Positions 1-6,570 of a DNA stretch of 10,788 nucleotides are shown piece after piece; within the stretch, counting starts at the first letter, position 1, and each line of letters begins with the position of its first letter. Under the pieces are notes generated by a model. The model was not told the DNA's origin. It searched no databases and saw only the letters and a list, made by a program, of their open reading frames with translations. The stretch is taken from contig DATGLE010000078.1 in NCBI GenBank assembly GCA_035294325.1, positions 1 through 10,788 of the forward strand. The letters run 5' to 3'. The position numbers and the translations under genes are program-made. The stretch is from DATGLE01 sp035294325 (GTDB lineage Bacteria; Chloroflexota; Ktedonobacteria; Ktedonobacterales; Ktedonobacteraceae).

Positions 1-143
1 CTTGCTACACATTACATTTTTGTCAGTGAGAATCAGGTTGTTGAGGGTGTAGAGAAGGCGTTGAAAACACTGCCCGCATGTGCAGATCTCAACCCCTAAA
101 AATGACTACTCAATTATGTGTAGCACGGCTTCACCGCGCAAGG

Positions 144-200
144 GTTGTACAGTGTTGTGTAGAAATGCGTGGAGCGCATTTCTACACAACACTGTACAAC
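144..200. repeat. Perfect palindrome, 26-bp arms, 5-nt loop
   Basis: Bases 144-169 are the exact reverse complement of 175-200, with loop TGGAG at 170-174. The arms begin GTTGTACAG and end AAATGCG against CGCATTT. A perfect 26-bp stem is far beyond chance. It has no following T-run on the + strand, so it does not look like a simple intrinsic terminator. It is most likely a dispersed palindromic element of the REP or miniature-transposon kind; I see no target-site duplication. It stands 227 bp upstream of the first gene and would form a strong hairpin if transcribed. Confidence 0.92.
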
Positions 201-201
201 A

Positions 202-224
202 GGCGAGCACCGCAGGTGCTCGCC
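202..224. repeat. GC-rich hairpin next to the long palindrome
   Basis: GGCGAGCACC at 202-211 pairs perfectly with GGTGCTCGCC at 215-224 around a 3-nt loop (GCA). Only one base separates it from the 26-bp-arm palindrome, so the two probably form one composite element. The sequence straight after it, GGAGGAG, is a strong ribosome binding site. Confidence 0.85.
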
Positions 225-235
225 GGAGGAGAAGC

Positions 236-292
236 ATGCGAAAATTCCTCTACGCATGTCTCCATAGTTCCACTGATTCTCTACCCCTATAA
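236..292 (+). CDS. Possible 18-residue leader peptide
   Basis: An ATG at 236 opens an 18-codon frame (MRKFLYACLHSSTDSLPL) ending in TAA at 290-292. It is preceded by GGAGGAG (225-231) at a good distance, one of the best Shine-Dalgarno matches in the window. The binding site and start codon can be hidden in a hairpin: GGAGA at 228-232 pairs with TCTCC at 259-263, and CATGCG at 235-240 pairs with CGCATG at 253-258. There are no runs of one amino acid that would suggest amino-acid attenuation. It could be a real leader peptide, or a chance frame beside a repeat. No similar peptide is known to me. Confidence 0.25.
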   Translation: MRKFLYACLHSSTDSLPL

Positions 293-315
293 ACATCTCT
301 TTGGCACAGGTGATG

Positions 316-360
316 TGCTATTTTCTGTGGGAAACGGTTGTACGTTGCTAGAAAATAGCA
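316..360. promoter_or_regulatory. Inverted repeat in the leader, possible 5' UTR hairpin
   Basis: TGCTATTTTC at 316-325 is the exact reverse complement of GAAAATAGCA at 351-360, separated by 25 nt. The loop itself contains a small AACG/CGTT pairing. It lies 68 bp before the first flavoprotein gene, so in a transcript it would be a stem close to the ribosome binding site. I recognise no riboswitch or T-box consensus. It could instead be a DNA-binding dyad. Confidence 0.45.
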
Positions 361-412
361 AAGGCGAGGGAAAATTATCGGGCTTATCTCCCTGCTTTAA
401 TGATCGATATGT

Positions 413-420
413 AAGGAGGA
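413..420 (+). promoter_or_regulatory. Ribosome binding site fixing the GTG start at 428
   Basis: AAGGAGGA at 413-420 stands 7 nt before GTG 428. This strong Shine-Dalgarno supports the GTG start over the second GTG two codons later. The start also gives an N-terminus of the same length as the paralogue at 4210, with the YD before the first dinucleotide fold at residues 19-20 in both. Confidence 0.85.
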
Positions 421-427
421 TACTATT

Positions 428-1660
428 GTGAGTGTGCTGGCAGAACGTCGCGAAGCGCAGGACTCCAGGCCCGCGCAGGAATACGATGTTGTCGTACTCG
501 GTGCCGGTCCTTACGGCCTATCAGTGACTTCTCATCTACTGGAGCGAGGGCTGCGTGTGGCGATCTTTGGCAAACCTCTACAGCTCTGGCGCGACAATAT
601 GCCCACCGGGATGTTGCTGCGCTCGTTCTGGTGGGCCACCAACCTTTCGGATCCGCAGCATCAGTATAGTCTGGGGCAGTATTTCCATCTCCAGGGCCAG
701 CCCGCGCTATATCCTCTGCCGATAGAGACCTTTATTGACTATGGACTCTGGTTCCAGCGGCAGGCGGTTCCCAATGTCGATGAGACCTATGTAGACCGCA
801 TCGAGCGCGAGGAGGACCACTTCTCGCTTACTCTGGCTGATGGCCGCCTGGTGCGGAGCCGTATGATGGTGATGGCGCCCGGTCTGCGCTATTATGTGTA
901 CCGTCCTTCCGAGTACAATCAGCTTCCCGCCGAACTGGTCTCGCACACGTCCCAGCATGGCTCGTTTCAGCATTTCGCTGGCAAGCGCGTGGTGGTGGTT
1001 GGTGGCGGGCAGAGCGCGCTGGAATCCGCGGCGCTGCTGCATGAGAGTGGCGCGCGGGTGGATGTTGTGACGCGCAGCGCTATTCGCTGGCTGGTTGAGG
1101 AGGACATGGACCATCGCTCGCTGCTGCGGCGTCTCAGGCATCCCAACGCGGGCATCGCTCCGGGCTGGCTCAACTGGGGACTGGAGCATATGCCCTACGC
1201 CTTCCAGCAATTGCCGCGTTCGCTGAAGGACAATCTGTTGCAGGGGCGCCTGCGCCACGGACCTGCCGGTTCGGCTTGGCTGAAGCCGCGCGTTCTGGGC
1301 AAGGTGACATTGCATGAGCGACAGCCGGCGCAGGAGATCAGGGAGAGCGATGATGGCGTTGTGCTCAAGCTCGCGCAGGATGGCCGGATCAAAGCCGATC
1401 ACGTTCTGCTGGCGACGGGCTACCGTGTGAATATATGGAATTTGCCCATGCTCAGCCCGGCGCTCGTTTCGCGCATACGGACCTATCGGGATGCGCCGGT
1501 ACTCAATTCCCACTTTGAGAGCAGTGTACCCGGACTCTATTTCGTGGGCATCTCCTCGGTATCGAGCTTCGGGCCGTTTTATCGTTTTGTGGTAGGGACT
1601 GCCGCTGCGGCACAGCGCGTGACGGATGCCGTGGTACGTCGACACGCGCTTGTGAGGTGA
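428..1660 (+). CDS. FAD/NAD(P)H-dependent monooxygenase-like flavoprotein, copy A
   Basis: 410 residues. GAGPYG at 25-30, after a YDVVVLG strand, is an FAD-binding Rossmann motif. VVVVGGGQSALE at 188-199 is a second dinucleotide (NADPH-type) fold. DHVLLATGY at 324-332 matches the D-x3-(L/F)-ATGY pattern known from N-hydroxylating monooxygenases of the lysine/ornithine hydroxylase group and related class B flavoproteins. The strings MLLRSFWWATNLSDP (62-76), GLYFVG (369-374) and FGPFYRFVVG (381-390) are typical of a broad family of uncharacterised bacterial FAD oxidoreductases. It has no signal peptide or membrane segment and is probably cytosolic. The enzyme would reduce FAD with NAD(P)H and oxygenate a substrate I cannot name. 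Only 16 bp separate it from the deacetylase gene downstream. A simple oxidoreductase role is possible; family is sure, reaction is not. Confidence 0.9.
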   Translation: MSVLAERREAQDSRPAQEYDVVVLGAGPYGLSVTSHLLERGLRVAIFGKPLQLWRDNMPTGMLLRSFWWATNLSDPQHQYSLGQYFHLQGQPALYPLPIETFIDYGLWFQRQAVPNVDETYVDRIEREEDHFSLTLADGRLVRSRMMVMAPGLRYYVYRPSEYNQLPAELVSHTSQHGSFQHFAGKRVVVVGGGQSALESAALLHESGARVDVVTRSAIRWLVEEDMDHRSLLRRLRHPNAGIAPGWLNWGLEHMPYAFQQLPRSLKDNLLQGRLRHGPAGSAWLKPRVLGKVTLHERQPAQEIRESDDGVVLKLAQDGRIKADHVLLATGYRVNIWNLPMLSPALVSRIRTYRDAPVLNSHFESSVPGLYFVGISSVSSFGPFYRFVVGTAAAAQRVTDAVVRRHALVR

Positions 1661-1676
1661 AAAAGGGGTTATACCC

Positions 1677-2714
1677 ATGCGTAAACGACTGGGGATACTG
1701 GCAGCCGCCCTCTTCTATTATAGCGGGCTGGTGGCCCTCTCGCGCCGCCTGATGCAGCGCGGTGGGCCGCGACTGATTATCCTCAATTATCATCGCGCCA
1801 GCGGCGGAGACCTGCGCCGTCACCTGCTCTACCTGCGGCGGCACTATCGCATGCTACACTTGCAGGAAGCGCTTGAAGAGTTGTACACGCCGGAGACGGA
1901 GAGGAAGTGGCGCGCTGATCGGCGCACACCGCTTGTGCTCACCTTTGACGACGGCTATCACGATAACTACACGCATGCCTTTACACTGGCGTGCGAACTG
2001 CGTGTCCCCATCACTATCTTCCTCGTTCCAGGTTACGTGACGAGCGGGGATTATTTCTGGTGGACCGAGGCGACGCGACTGGTCCGGCGGGCAACGGTGG
2101 ATGAGGTGACGCTGGATGACCGCATCTATCATCTCGCGGATCCTGGCGAGCGTGCCGCGCTGGAGCAGGTGATCGACGCGCGGCTGCGCCATGCAGCCTC
2201 GGTCTGCGAACGAGAGCAGTTCTTGAAGACGCTGCGCCAGACTCTTGCCGTTCCTTCTACGGTAACGGCGGAGGAGCAGGGAGATCTACCGCTGTCGTGG
2301 GCCGCAGTGCATAAGATGCGGGAGAGCGAATGGGTTTCCTTTGGCGCACACACGATGCATCATCCTGTGCTGGCCTATCTATCCGATCCTGCCGAGGTAC
2401 GGCGCGAGGTCAGCGAATGTCGCCAGATGATGGAACGCGAACTGGGATGCCCGGTCTATACCTTCGCCTACCCTGTCGGCAGGGCCGAGCATGTCGGTGA
2501 GGAGGCGATACGCGCGGTGCGTGCGGCGGGCTATAAATGGGCGGTGACGACAATGCAAGGAGTGAATACGCCGTCCAGCGATCCCTACCTGCTGCGGCGG
2601 GTGCTGGGAGATGTCAGCCGGCACTGGCTGGTGATGGCGGCTGAAACCTCCGGCATCTGGCAGGTCTTCTCGCCGTTATGGAAAGCGGTTGTAGGAAAAG
2701 GCGAGAGCGCGTAA
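1677..2714 (+). CDS. Membrane-anchored NodB/CE4 polysaccharide deacetylase-like protein, copy A
   Basis: 345 residues. A basic start (MRKR) is followed by one hydrophobic stretch (about 5-21, containing FYYSGLVAL) with no clear cleavage site, so it is probably a membrane anchor. LNYHR at 36-40 is common at the front of NodB-fold proteins. TFDDGY at 89-94 is CE4 motif 1, with the catalytic and metal-binding Asp pair. HTMHHP at 225-230 is motif 2, with the two metal-binding His. FAYPVG at 263-268 replaces the R-x-PY form of motif 3, as in some PgaB-like members. Between motifs 1 and 2 lies a long helical insert with FWW at 127-129. The family removes N- or O-acetyl groups from glycans; the substrate here is unknown. 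The start has a weak site, AAGGGG, at 1663-1668. It probably shares a transcript with the flavoprotein gene. Confidence 0.9.
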   Translation: MRKRLGILAAALFYYSGLVALSRRLMQRGGPRLIILNYHRASGGDLRRHLLYLRRHYRMLHLQEALEELYTPETERKWRADRRTPLVLTFDDGYHDNYTHAFTLACELRVPITIFLVPGYVTSGDYFWWTEATRLVRRATVDEVTLDDRIYHLADPGERAALEQVIDARLRHAASVCEREQFLKTLRQTLAVPSTVTAEEQGDLPLSWAAVHKMRESEWVSFGAHTMHHPVLAYLSDPAEVRREVSECRQMMERELGCPVYTFAYPVGRAEHVGEEAIRAVRAAGYKWAVTTMQGVNTPSSDPYLLRRVLGDVSRHWLVMAAETSGIWQVFSPLWKAVVGKGESA

Positions 2715-2767
2715 TGGAATTTGCCGGACGGAATCGGGAATGCAGAATGTCAGGTAGGAGGCAGATT

Positions 2768-2812
2768 ATGAATGGTTCTACTCACCATCGGGAAGCAGGC
2801 ATGTCATCCTGA
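2768..2812 (+). CDS. Short frame with a strong ribosome binding site, cut off in a palindrome
   Basis: AGGAGG at 2756-2761 stands 6 nt before ATG 2768, a near-ideal initiation site. The frame encodes only MNGSTHHREAGMSS before TGA at 2810-2812, and that stop lies inside the 29-bp-arm palindrome. The frame is in phase with the GTG start of the ligase at 2909, with a further TAG at 2894-2896 between them. It may be what is left of an older ligase start that the palindrome interrupted, or a short upstream frame that keeps ribosomes on the message. Removing the palindrome on paper does not give a clean open frame into the ligase, so the first idea is unproven. Confidence 0.25.
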   Translation: MNGSTHHREAGMSS

Positions 2813-2874
2813 GCGGCAGCGAAGGATCCGAGTCACCGGACCGCAGATCCTTCGCTGCCGCTCAGGATGACATG
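2800..2874. repeat. Perfect palindrome, 29-bp arms, 17-nt loop
   Basis: Bases 2800-2828 are the exact reverse complement of 2846-2874. The arm reads CATCCTGAGCGGCAGCGAAG in its central part, a type of repeat (TCATCCTGAGCG...CGAAGGATC) that I recall as common between genes in several environmental bacterial phyla. It stands between deacetylase A and ligase A, where the B copy of the same junction has no such element. It shares the 12-mer GAGCGGCAGCGA with the palindrome at 9328-9445. No T-run follows it, so a terminator role is not indicated, though the stem could lower read-through or stabilise upstream mRNA. Confidence 0.93.
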
Positions 2875-2908
2875 GACCAGTACCGATACTGGCTAGAAGG
2901 GAGAGCGT

Positions 2909-4213
2909 GTGAGCGGTAATGCCCCGGGCGTGGCGGCCACCTACTACGCCCGGCTCGTTGATAGACGGGATGAGATGCAGCAAATTGCGATATTGCCATA
3001 CGATGCTGTGGTTCTGGATGCCAGGCTGCGCCAGTCGCTGGTCGCGGTGCGCTCCCTGGGCCGGCGCGGACTGTCGGTAGCAGCGCTTGAGAACCGTGAC
3101 GACGTGCCCGCCTTCGCGTCGCGCTGGTGTTGTCAGGGGATCGTCTGTCCTGCCGATGAGGGCAGCGAGACGTATCTCGCGTACCTGGAGCGTTTGCTGA
3201 ACGACAGCGGCGCGCATGTGCTGATTACCTCCTCGGATGGCACCATCGCGCTGATCCGTCGCTATCGTGAGCGCCTTGACCGGCGTGTGCGCATTGCGCT
3301 GGCGCGCGAGCCTGCGCTGGCTGTGGCGGTCGATAAAGAGCGCACTCTCAAGCTGGCGCGGCAGCTGGGCCTGGGGGTTCCGCGCGGGGTGACGGTGGCT
3401 GCGATAGGGGATGTCGCGGCGGCGCTTGCAGATGTCGGGCTGCCGGCGGTGATCAAGCCTGTCGAGTCGTGGGTATGGCAGGAGCGCAGCGGCGCGCGCC
3501 TGGCATCGCGGCTGGTCACGACGCTCGACGAGGCAAAGCAGGCCGTGGAGGAATTGACGCGCGGAGGAGCAAAGGCGCTCTTCCAGCAATTCCTCCCGGG
3601 CCGGCGCGAGGCCGTCAGCTTTCTCTATGCCTGCGGCGAGATTTATGCTCGTTTCGCGCAGTGGGCGAAGCGCACAGAGCCGCCGCTGGGAGGGCAGTCG
3701 GTGCTGCGCCAGAGCATAGCCATGCCGGAAGATATTGGCTGCCAGGCCGAGCGGCTGGTGCGCGCAATCGATCTGGAGGGCTATTCAGAGATAGAATTTC
3801 GCCGCGATGGCAAGGGTATGCCTTACCTGATGGAGATTAACCCGCGACTCTCGGCCTCGGTTGAGATCGCGGTGCGTGCGGGCGTCGATTTTCCCTACCT
3901 GCTCTATCAATGGGCGCGAGGAGAAAAAATCGAGAAGGTCAGCGCGTATCGTACCGGCCTCTGGATGCGCTATCTGAAAGGGGACATCATGACCACCATC
4001 GAGGCGATTCAGCAGCGGGGACGGCCCGGAGTGGCGCCGCCGGCCAGCGCCATCGCCGATTTCTGCCTCTCTTTTCTGCGCCCGATGGGCTACGATTATG
4101 TCGACTGGCGTGATCCTGTACCGGCCATCAAGGCCACAACCGATTTTACACGCACCTGGCTGGGGGGAGCGATGAGAAAGAGAATTTCGCGCTTAACAAG
4201 GAGAAGCTCATGA
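2909..4213 (+). CDS. ATP-grasp carboxylate-amine ligase-like protein, copy A
   Basis: 434 residues. The pre-ATP-grasp part begins with YDAVVLDARLRQSL (31-44) and VRSLGRRG (47-54) and contains LITSSDGT (105-112). The ATP-grasp fold follows: VDK at 141-143, LPAVIKP at 178-184 with the ATP-binding Lys 183, QQFLPGRREAVSF (226-238), and EIEFRRD (294-300) through LMEINPRLSAS (307-317), where Glu 309 and Asn 311 are the expected magnesium ligands. The family joins a carboxylate to an amine or similar nucleophile through an acyl-phosphate, using ATP. It resembles predicted ATP-grasp enzymes of the COG3919 type; the substrates are unknown. The GTG start has AAGGGAG upstream (2897-2903). ATG 2975 is an alternative that would drop 22 unconserved residues. 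The stop overlaps the next start (ATGA, 4210-4213). Confidence 0.88.
   Translation: MSGNAPGVAATYYARLVDRRDEMQQIAILPYDAVVLDARLRQSLVAVRSLGRRGLSVAALENRDDVPAFASRWCCQGIVCPADEGSETYLAYLERLLNDSGAHVLITSSDGTIALIRRYRERLDRRVRIALAREPALAVAVDKERTLKLARQLGLGVPRGVTVAAIGDVAAALADVGLPAVIKPVESWVWQERSGARLASRLVTTLDEAKQAVEELTRGGAKALFQQFLPGRREAVSFLYACGEIYARFAQWAKRTEPPLGGQSVLRQSIAMPEDIGCQAERLVRAIDLEGYSEIEFRRDGKGMPYLMEINPRLSASVEIAVRAGVDFPYLLYQWARGEKIEKVSAYRTGLWMRYLKGDIMTTIEAIQQRGRPGVAPPASAIADFCLSFLRPMGYDYVDWRDPVPAIKATTDFTRTWLGGAMRKRISRLTRRSS
4198..4213 (+). promoter_or_regulatory. Ribosome binding site and ATGA stop/start overlap joining cassettes A and B
   Basis: AAGGAG at 4198-4203 stands 6 nt before ATG 4210. The A of that start is followed by TGA 4211-4213, which ends the upstream ligase. 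Four-base overlaps of this kind usually mean translational coupling, so the last gene of cassette A and the first of cassette B are very probably read from one message. Confidence 0.85.
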
Positions 4214-5439
4214 GTGTTGTATCAAACGTGCAAGAGACACAACAACCCGTATCGGTCACACAGTATGATGCCGTTGTCGTGGGCGCCGGCCCGTATGGCC
4301 TTGCCACTGCCGCGCATCTGCGGGGTCGAGGATTAAATGTGGCGATCTTCGGCAAGACGCTGGAGTTGTGGCGCAATCACATGCCGGGTGGTATGTTCTT
4401 GCGCTCTCACTGGTGGGCTACTAATCTCTCCGATCCGCGCGCCAGGTATAGTTTTGAACATTTTTTCAGAGTATCGCGCTATGAAAAAGGCTATCCCGTA
4501 CCCATAGAAGCTTTTATTGATTACGCGCTCTGGTTTCAAGAGCGTGCGGTTCCTGATGTCGACGAGACGTATGTGGCCTGTGTCGAGCGTAGCGATGGGC
4601 AGTTCCTGGTGACGCTGGTGGATGGTCGCAAGGTGCAGAGTCCGGTGGTAGTGATGGCGAGCGGGCTGTATTACTATGCCTATCGCCCGCAGGAGTATGA
4701 CCACCTGCCCGCCGAACTGGCCTCACATTCGGTGAACCATCACGATTTCAGTCGCTTCGCCGGCAAGCAGGTGGTGGTGGTTGGCGGCGGGCAAAGCGCA
4801 GTGGAGTACACGGCGCTGCTCCACGAGGCCGGGGCTTCGGTGCGCCTGATTTCGCGCCGCCCTATTCACTGGCTGGATCCCGATAGGGCCGACGAGCGCA
4901 CAATCTTTGAGCAGCTCAAGTCGCCGAATGCTGGTATTGCGCCCGGCTGGCGAAACTGGATCCTTGAATACATGCCATACCTTTTCTATCATTTCCCGCA
5001 GCCCAGGAAGGACAGGTACATGCGCAATAACTATAACGCGGCGGCCTCCGATTGGCTGCGGGATCGCGTTGTCGGCAAGGTGACGCTGCACGAAGGGCAG
5101 GCCATAAGCGCTATACAGGAGGTCGACGATGGCCTGGCCCTCTCCCTGTCGAGCGGCGAGAAGCTGAAAGCCGATCACCTCATGCTGGCGACAGGCTACC
5201 AGGTGAACGTCAAGAAGCTGCCCATGCTCCATCCATCTTTGATAGCCGAAATCCAGACCGACAGGGATATCCCGCTCTTGAGTCCTTACTTTGAGAGCAG
5301 CGTGTCCGGGCTGTACTTCGTTGGCCTGACGGCGGTACGGGCCTTCGGCCCGCTGTTCCGCTTTGTGCTAGGCAATAAGGCGGCGGCGCAGCGCGTTGCC
5401 GGAGCCGTAGCGCGCCAGGTGCGGGCCAGATCTCGCTGA
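4210..5439 (+). CDS. FAD/NAD(P)H-dependent monooxygenase-like flavoprotein, copy B
   Basis: 409 residues, colinear with the protein at 428-1660 and, by eye, identical at somewhat more than half of positions with almost no gaps. It has the same landmarks: GAGPYG (25-30) for FAD, VVVVGGGQSAVE (188-199) for the nicotinamide nucleotide, DHLMLATGY (322-330) as the ATGY motif, and the conserved C-terminal GLYFVG (367-372) and FGPLFRFVLG (379-388). The FWWATNLSDP region is kept as HWWATNLSDP. Differences cluster at the N-terminal 18 residues, around 85-95, and around 220-285, which could reflect a different substrate or partner. It begins within the stop of ligase A and is followed after 90 bp by deacetylase B. 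No substrate can be assigned. Confidence 0.9.
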   Translation: MSVVSNVQETQQPVSVTQYDAVVVGAGPYGLATAAHLRGRGLNVAIFGKTLELWRNHMPGGMFLRSHWWATNLSDPRARYSFEHFFRVSRYEKGYPVPIEAFIDYALWFQERAVPDVDETYVACVERSDGQFLVTLVDGRKVQSPVVVMASGLYYYAYRPQEYDHLPAELASHSVNHHDFSRFAGKQVVVVGGGQSAVEYTALLHEAGASVRLISRRPIHWLDPDRADERTIFEQLKSPNAGIAPGWRNWILEYMPYLFYHFPQPRKDRYMRNNYNAAASDWLRDRVVGKVTLHEGQAISAIQEVDDGLALSLSSGEKLKADHLMLATGYQVNVKKLPMLHPSLIAEIQTDRDIPLLSPYFESSVSGLYFVGLTAVRAFGPLFRFVLGNKAAAQRVAGAVARQVRARSR

Positions 5440-5529
5440 TTGCCCGCACCCGCGCCTGTTCCCACCTGCGCCGCGCGAATGCCCATAATATCACGCGTAA
5501 ATTGTATTGGAGAGAGGTAAAGAAGGGAT

Positions 5530-6570
5530 ATGCGCGAACGGCTCCGTCTTTTGCTGGCGGCCTGTTTCTATTATAGCGGCCTGGTCGCCCTGGCGCTCTG
5601 GTGGCAGCGGCGAACTGGCCGGCGCCTGGTGATTCTCAACTACCACCGCGCCACGGGAAAGTATCTGTACCGGCAGGTGCGCTACTTGCGACGCCATTAT
5701 CATATCATGCACCTGGAAGACGCGCTGCGCGAGTTTTATACGCTCCAGCAGGGGCGGCGCGAGCGGGACCGGCGTATCCCTCTGGTCCTGACCTTCGATG
5801 ACGGCTACCTCGATAACTACACCTGCGGCCTGCCCCTCGCGCGCTCGCTGCACGTTCCCATCACCGTTTTTCTGATCCCGGGGTATATTGAGAGTGGCGA
5901 GTGTTTCTGGTGGCTGGCCGGATCTTACCTGGCCGCGCACGCGCCGGCGGAAAAGGTGACGCTTGAGGGCAAGGGCTACGATCTCGCGCAGGCGGAGGAA
6001 CGCGAAGCGCTGGCGCAGGCTATCGATAGCCACCTGCGGAACGCGAACTCTGTGGCCGAGCGCGAGCGCTTTCTCGCGGCTGTGCAGCGGGCGCTGGACG
6101 TGGCGTTGCCCTGCCGGGCGCGGGAGGGCATAGCAGATGGCGCGCTGCCCCTGACCTGGCAGGAGGTGCGTGAGATGGAGAGCAGCGGGCTGGTCTCGTT
6201 CGGCGCGCATACCATGCATCACCCGGTGCTGAGCTATCTCGCTGATCCTGCCGAACTGCGGCGCGAGGTTGTGGAGTGCCGCAGCGTTCTCGAAGAGCGC
6301 CTCGGCCATCCCGTCTCCGCCTTCGCCTATCCCATCGGCAAGCCAGAGCACATTGGAGAGGCCGGGCTGCGCGCCGTGCGGGCGGCCGGCTATACATATG
6401 CTCTCACGACTATCGAGGCGGTCAACACTCCCCACATCGATCCTTATATGCTGTGCCGCCTGCCCGGCGATGTCAATCTTCACTGGCTGGTGATGGCCTG
6501 CGAACTGGCCGGGCTGCTGGGCATCCTGTCTCGACTGAGGAAAAAATATGGGCAAGTCTTTAGACGATAA
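5530..6570 (+). CDS. Membrane-anchored NodB/CE4 polysaccharide deacetylase-like protein, copy B
   Basis: 346 residues and a clear paralogue of the protein at 1677-2714. The N-terminal hydrophobic segment (about 7-24) again contains FYYSGLVAL, followed by ILNYHRATG (35-43). TFDDGY is at 88-93, HTMHHP at 227-232 and FAYPIG at 265-270, so the metal-binding and catalytic residues of the CE4 family are all present. An FWW triplet (126-128) and a helical insert with SVAERERFL (174-182) sit between motifs 1 and 2, as in copy A. GAAGGGA (5522-5528) just before the ATG is very close, while GGAGAGAGG (5509-5517) is slightly far, so translation may be moderate. Its 3' end overlaps or nearly touches the ligase gene. 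It is expected to deacetylate an envelope or lipid-linked glycan. Confidence 0.9.
   Translation: MRERLRLLLAACFYYSGLVALALWWQRRTGRRLVILNYHRATGKYLYRQVRYLRRHYHIMHLEDALREFYTLQQGRRERDRRIPLVLTFDDGYLDNYTCGLPLARSLHVPITVFLIPGYIESGECFWWLAGSYLAAHAPAEKVTLEGKGYDLAQAEEREALAQAIDSHLRNANSVAERERFLAAVQRALDVALPCRAREGIADGALPLTWQEVREMESSGLVSFGAHTMHHPVLSYLADPAELRREVVECRSVLEERLGHPVSAFAYPIGKPEHIGEAGLRAVRAAGYTYALTTIEAVNTPHIDPYMLCRLPGDVNLHWLVMACELAGLLGILSRLRKKYGQVFRR

Larger units (their letters stand above)
1..427. other. Leader region without a convincing protein gene
   Basis: This 427-base stretch precedes the first flavoprotein gene. It holds a long perfect palindrome (144-200), a GC-rich hairpin (202-224), a tiny ORF with a strong ribosome binding site (236-292) and another inverted repeat (316-360). 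A 117-codon frame crosses it at 78-431, but it runs straight through both palindromes, has no recognisable motif and overlaps the start of the real gene, so I do not call it. I looked for a sigma-70-type promoter. TATAAA occurs at 288-293 but no acceptable -35 box stands at the right distance. The promoter of the downstream genes is therefore unassigned and may lie in or before this region. Confidence 0.6.

Noticed and set aside
301..427. T-box or metabolite riboswitch before the first flavoprotein
   Set aside because: There is an inverted repeat, but I find no T-box antiterminator consensus and no riboswitch core that I recognise.
78..431. 117-codon + frame in the leader
   Set aside because: It runs through two palindromes, lacks a ribosome site and any motif, and overlaps the well-supported GTG start at 428.
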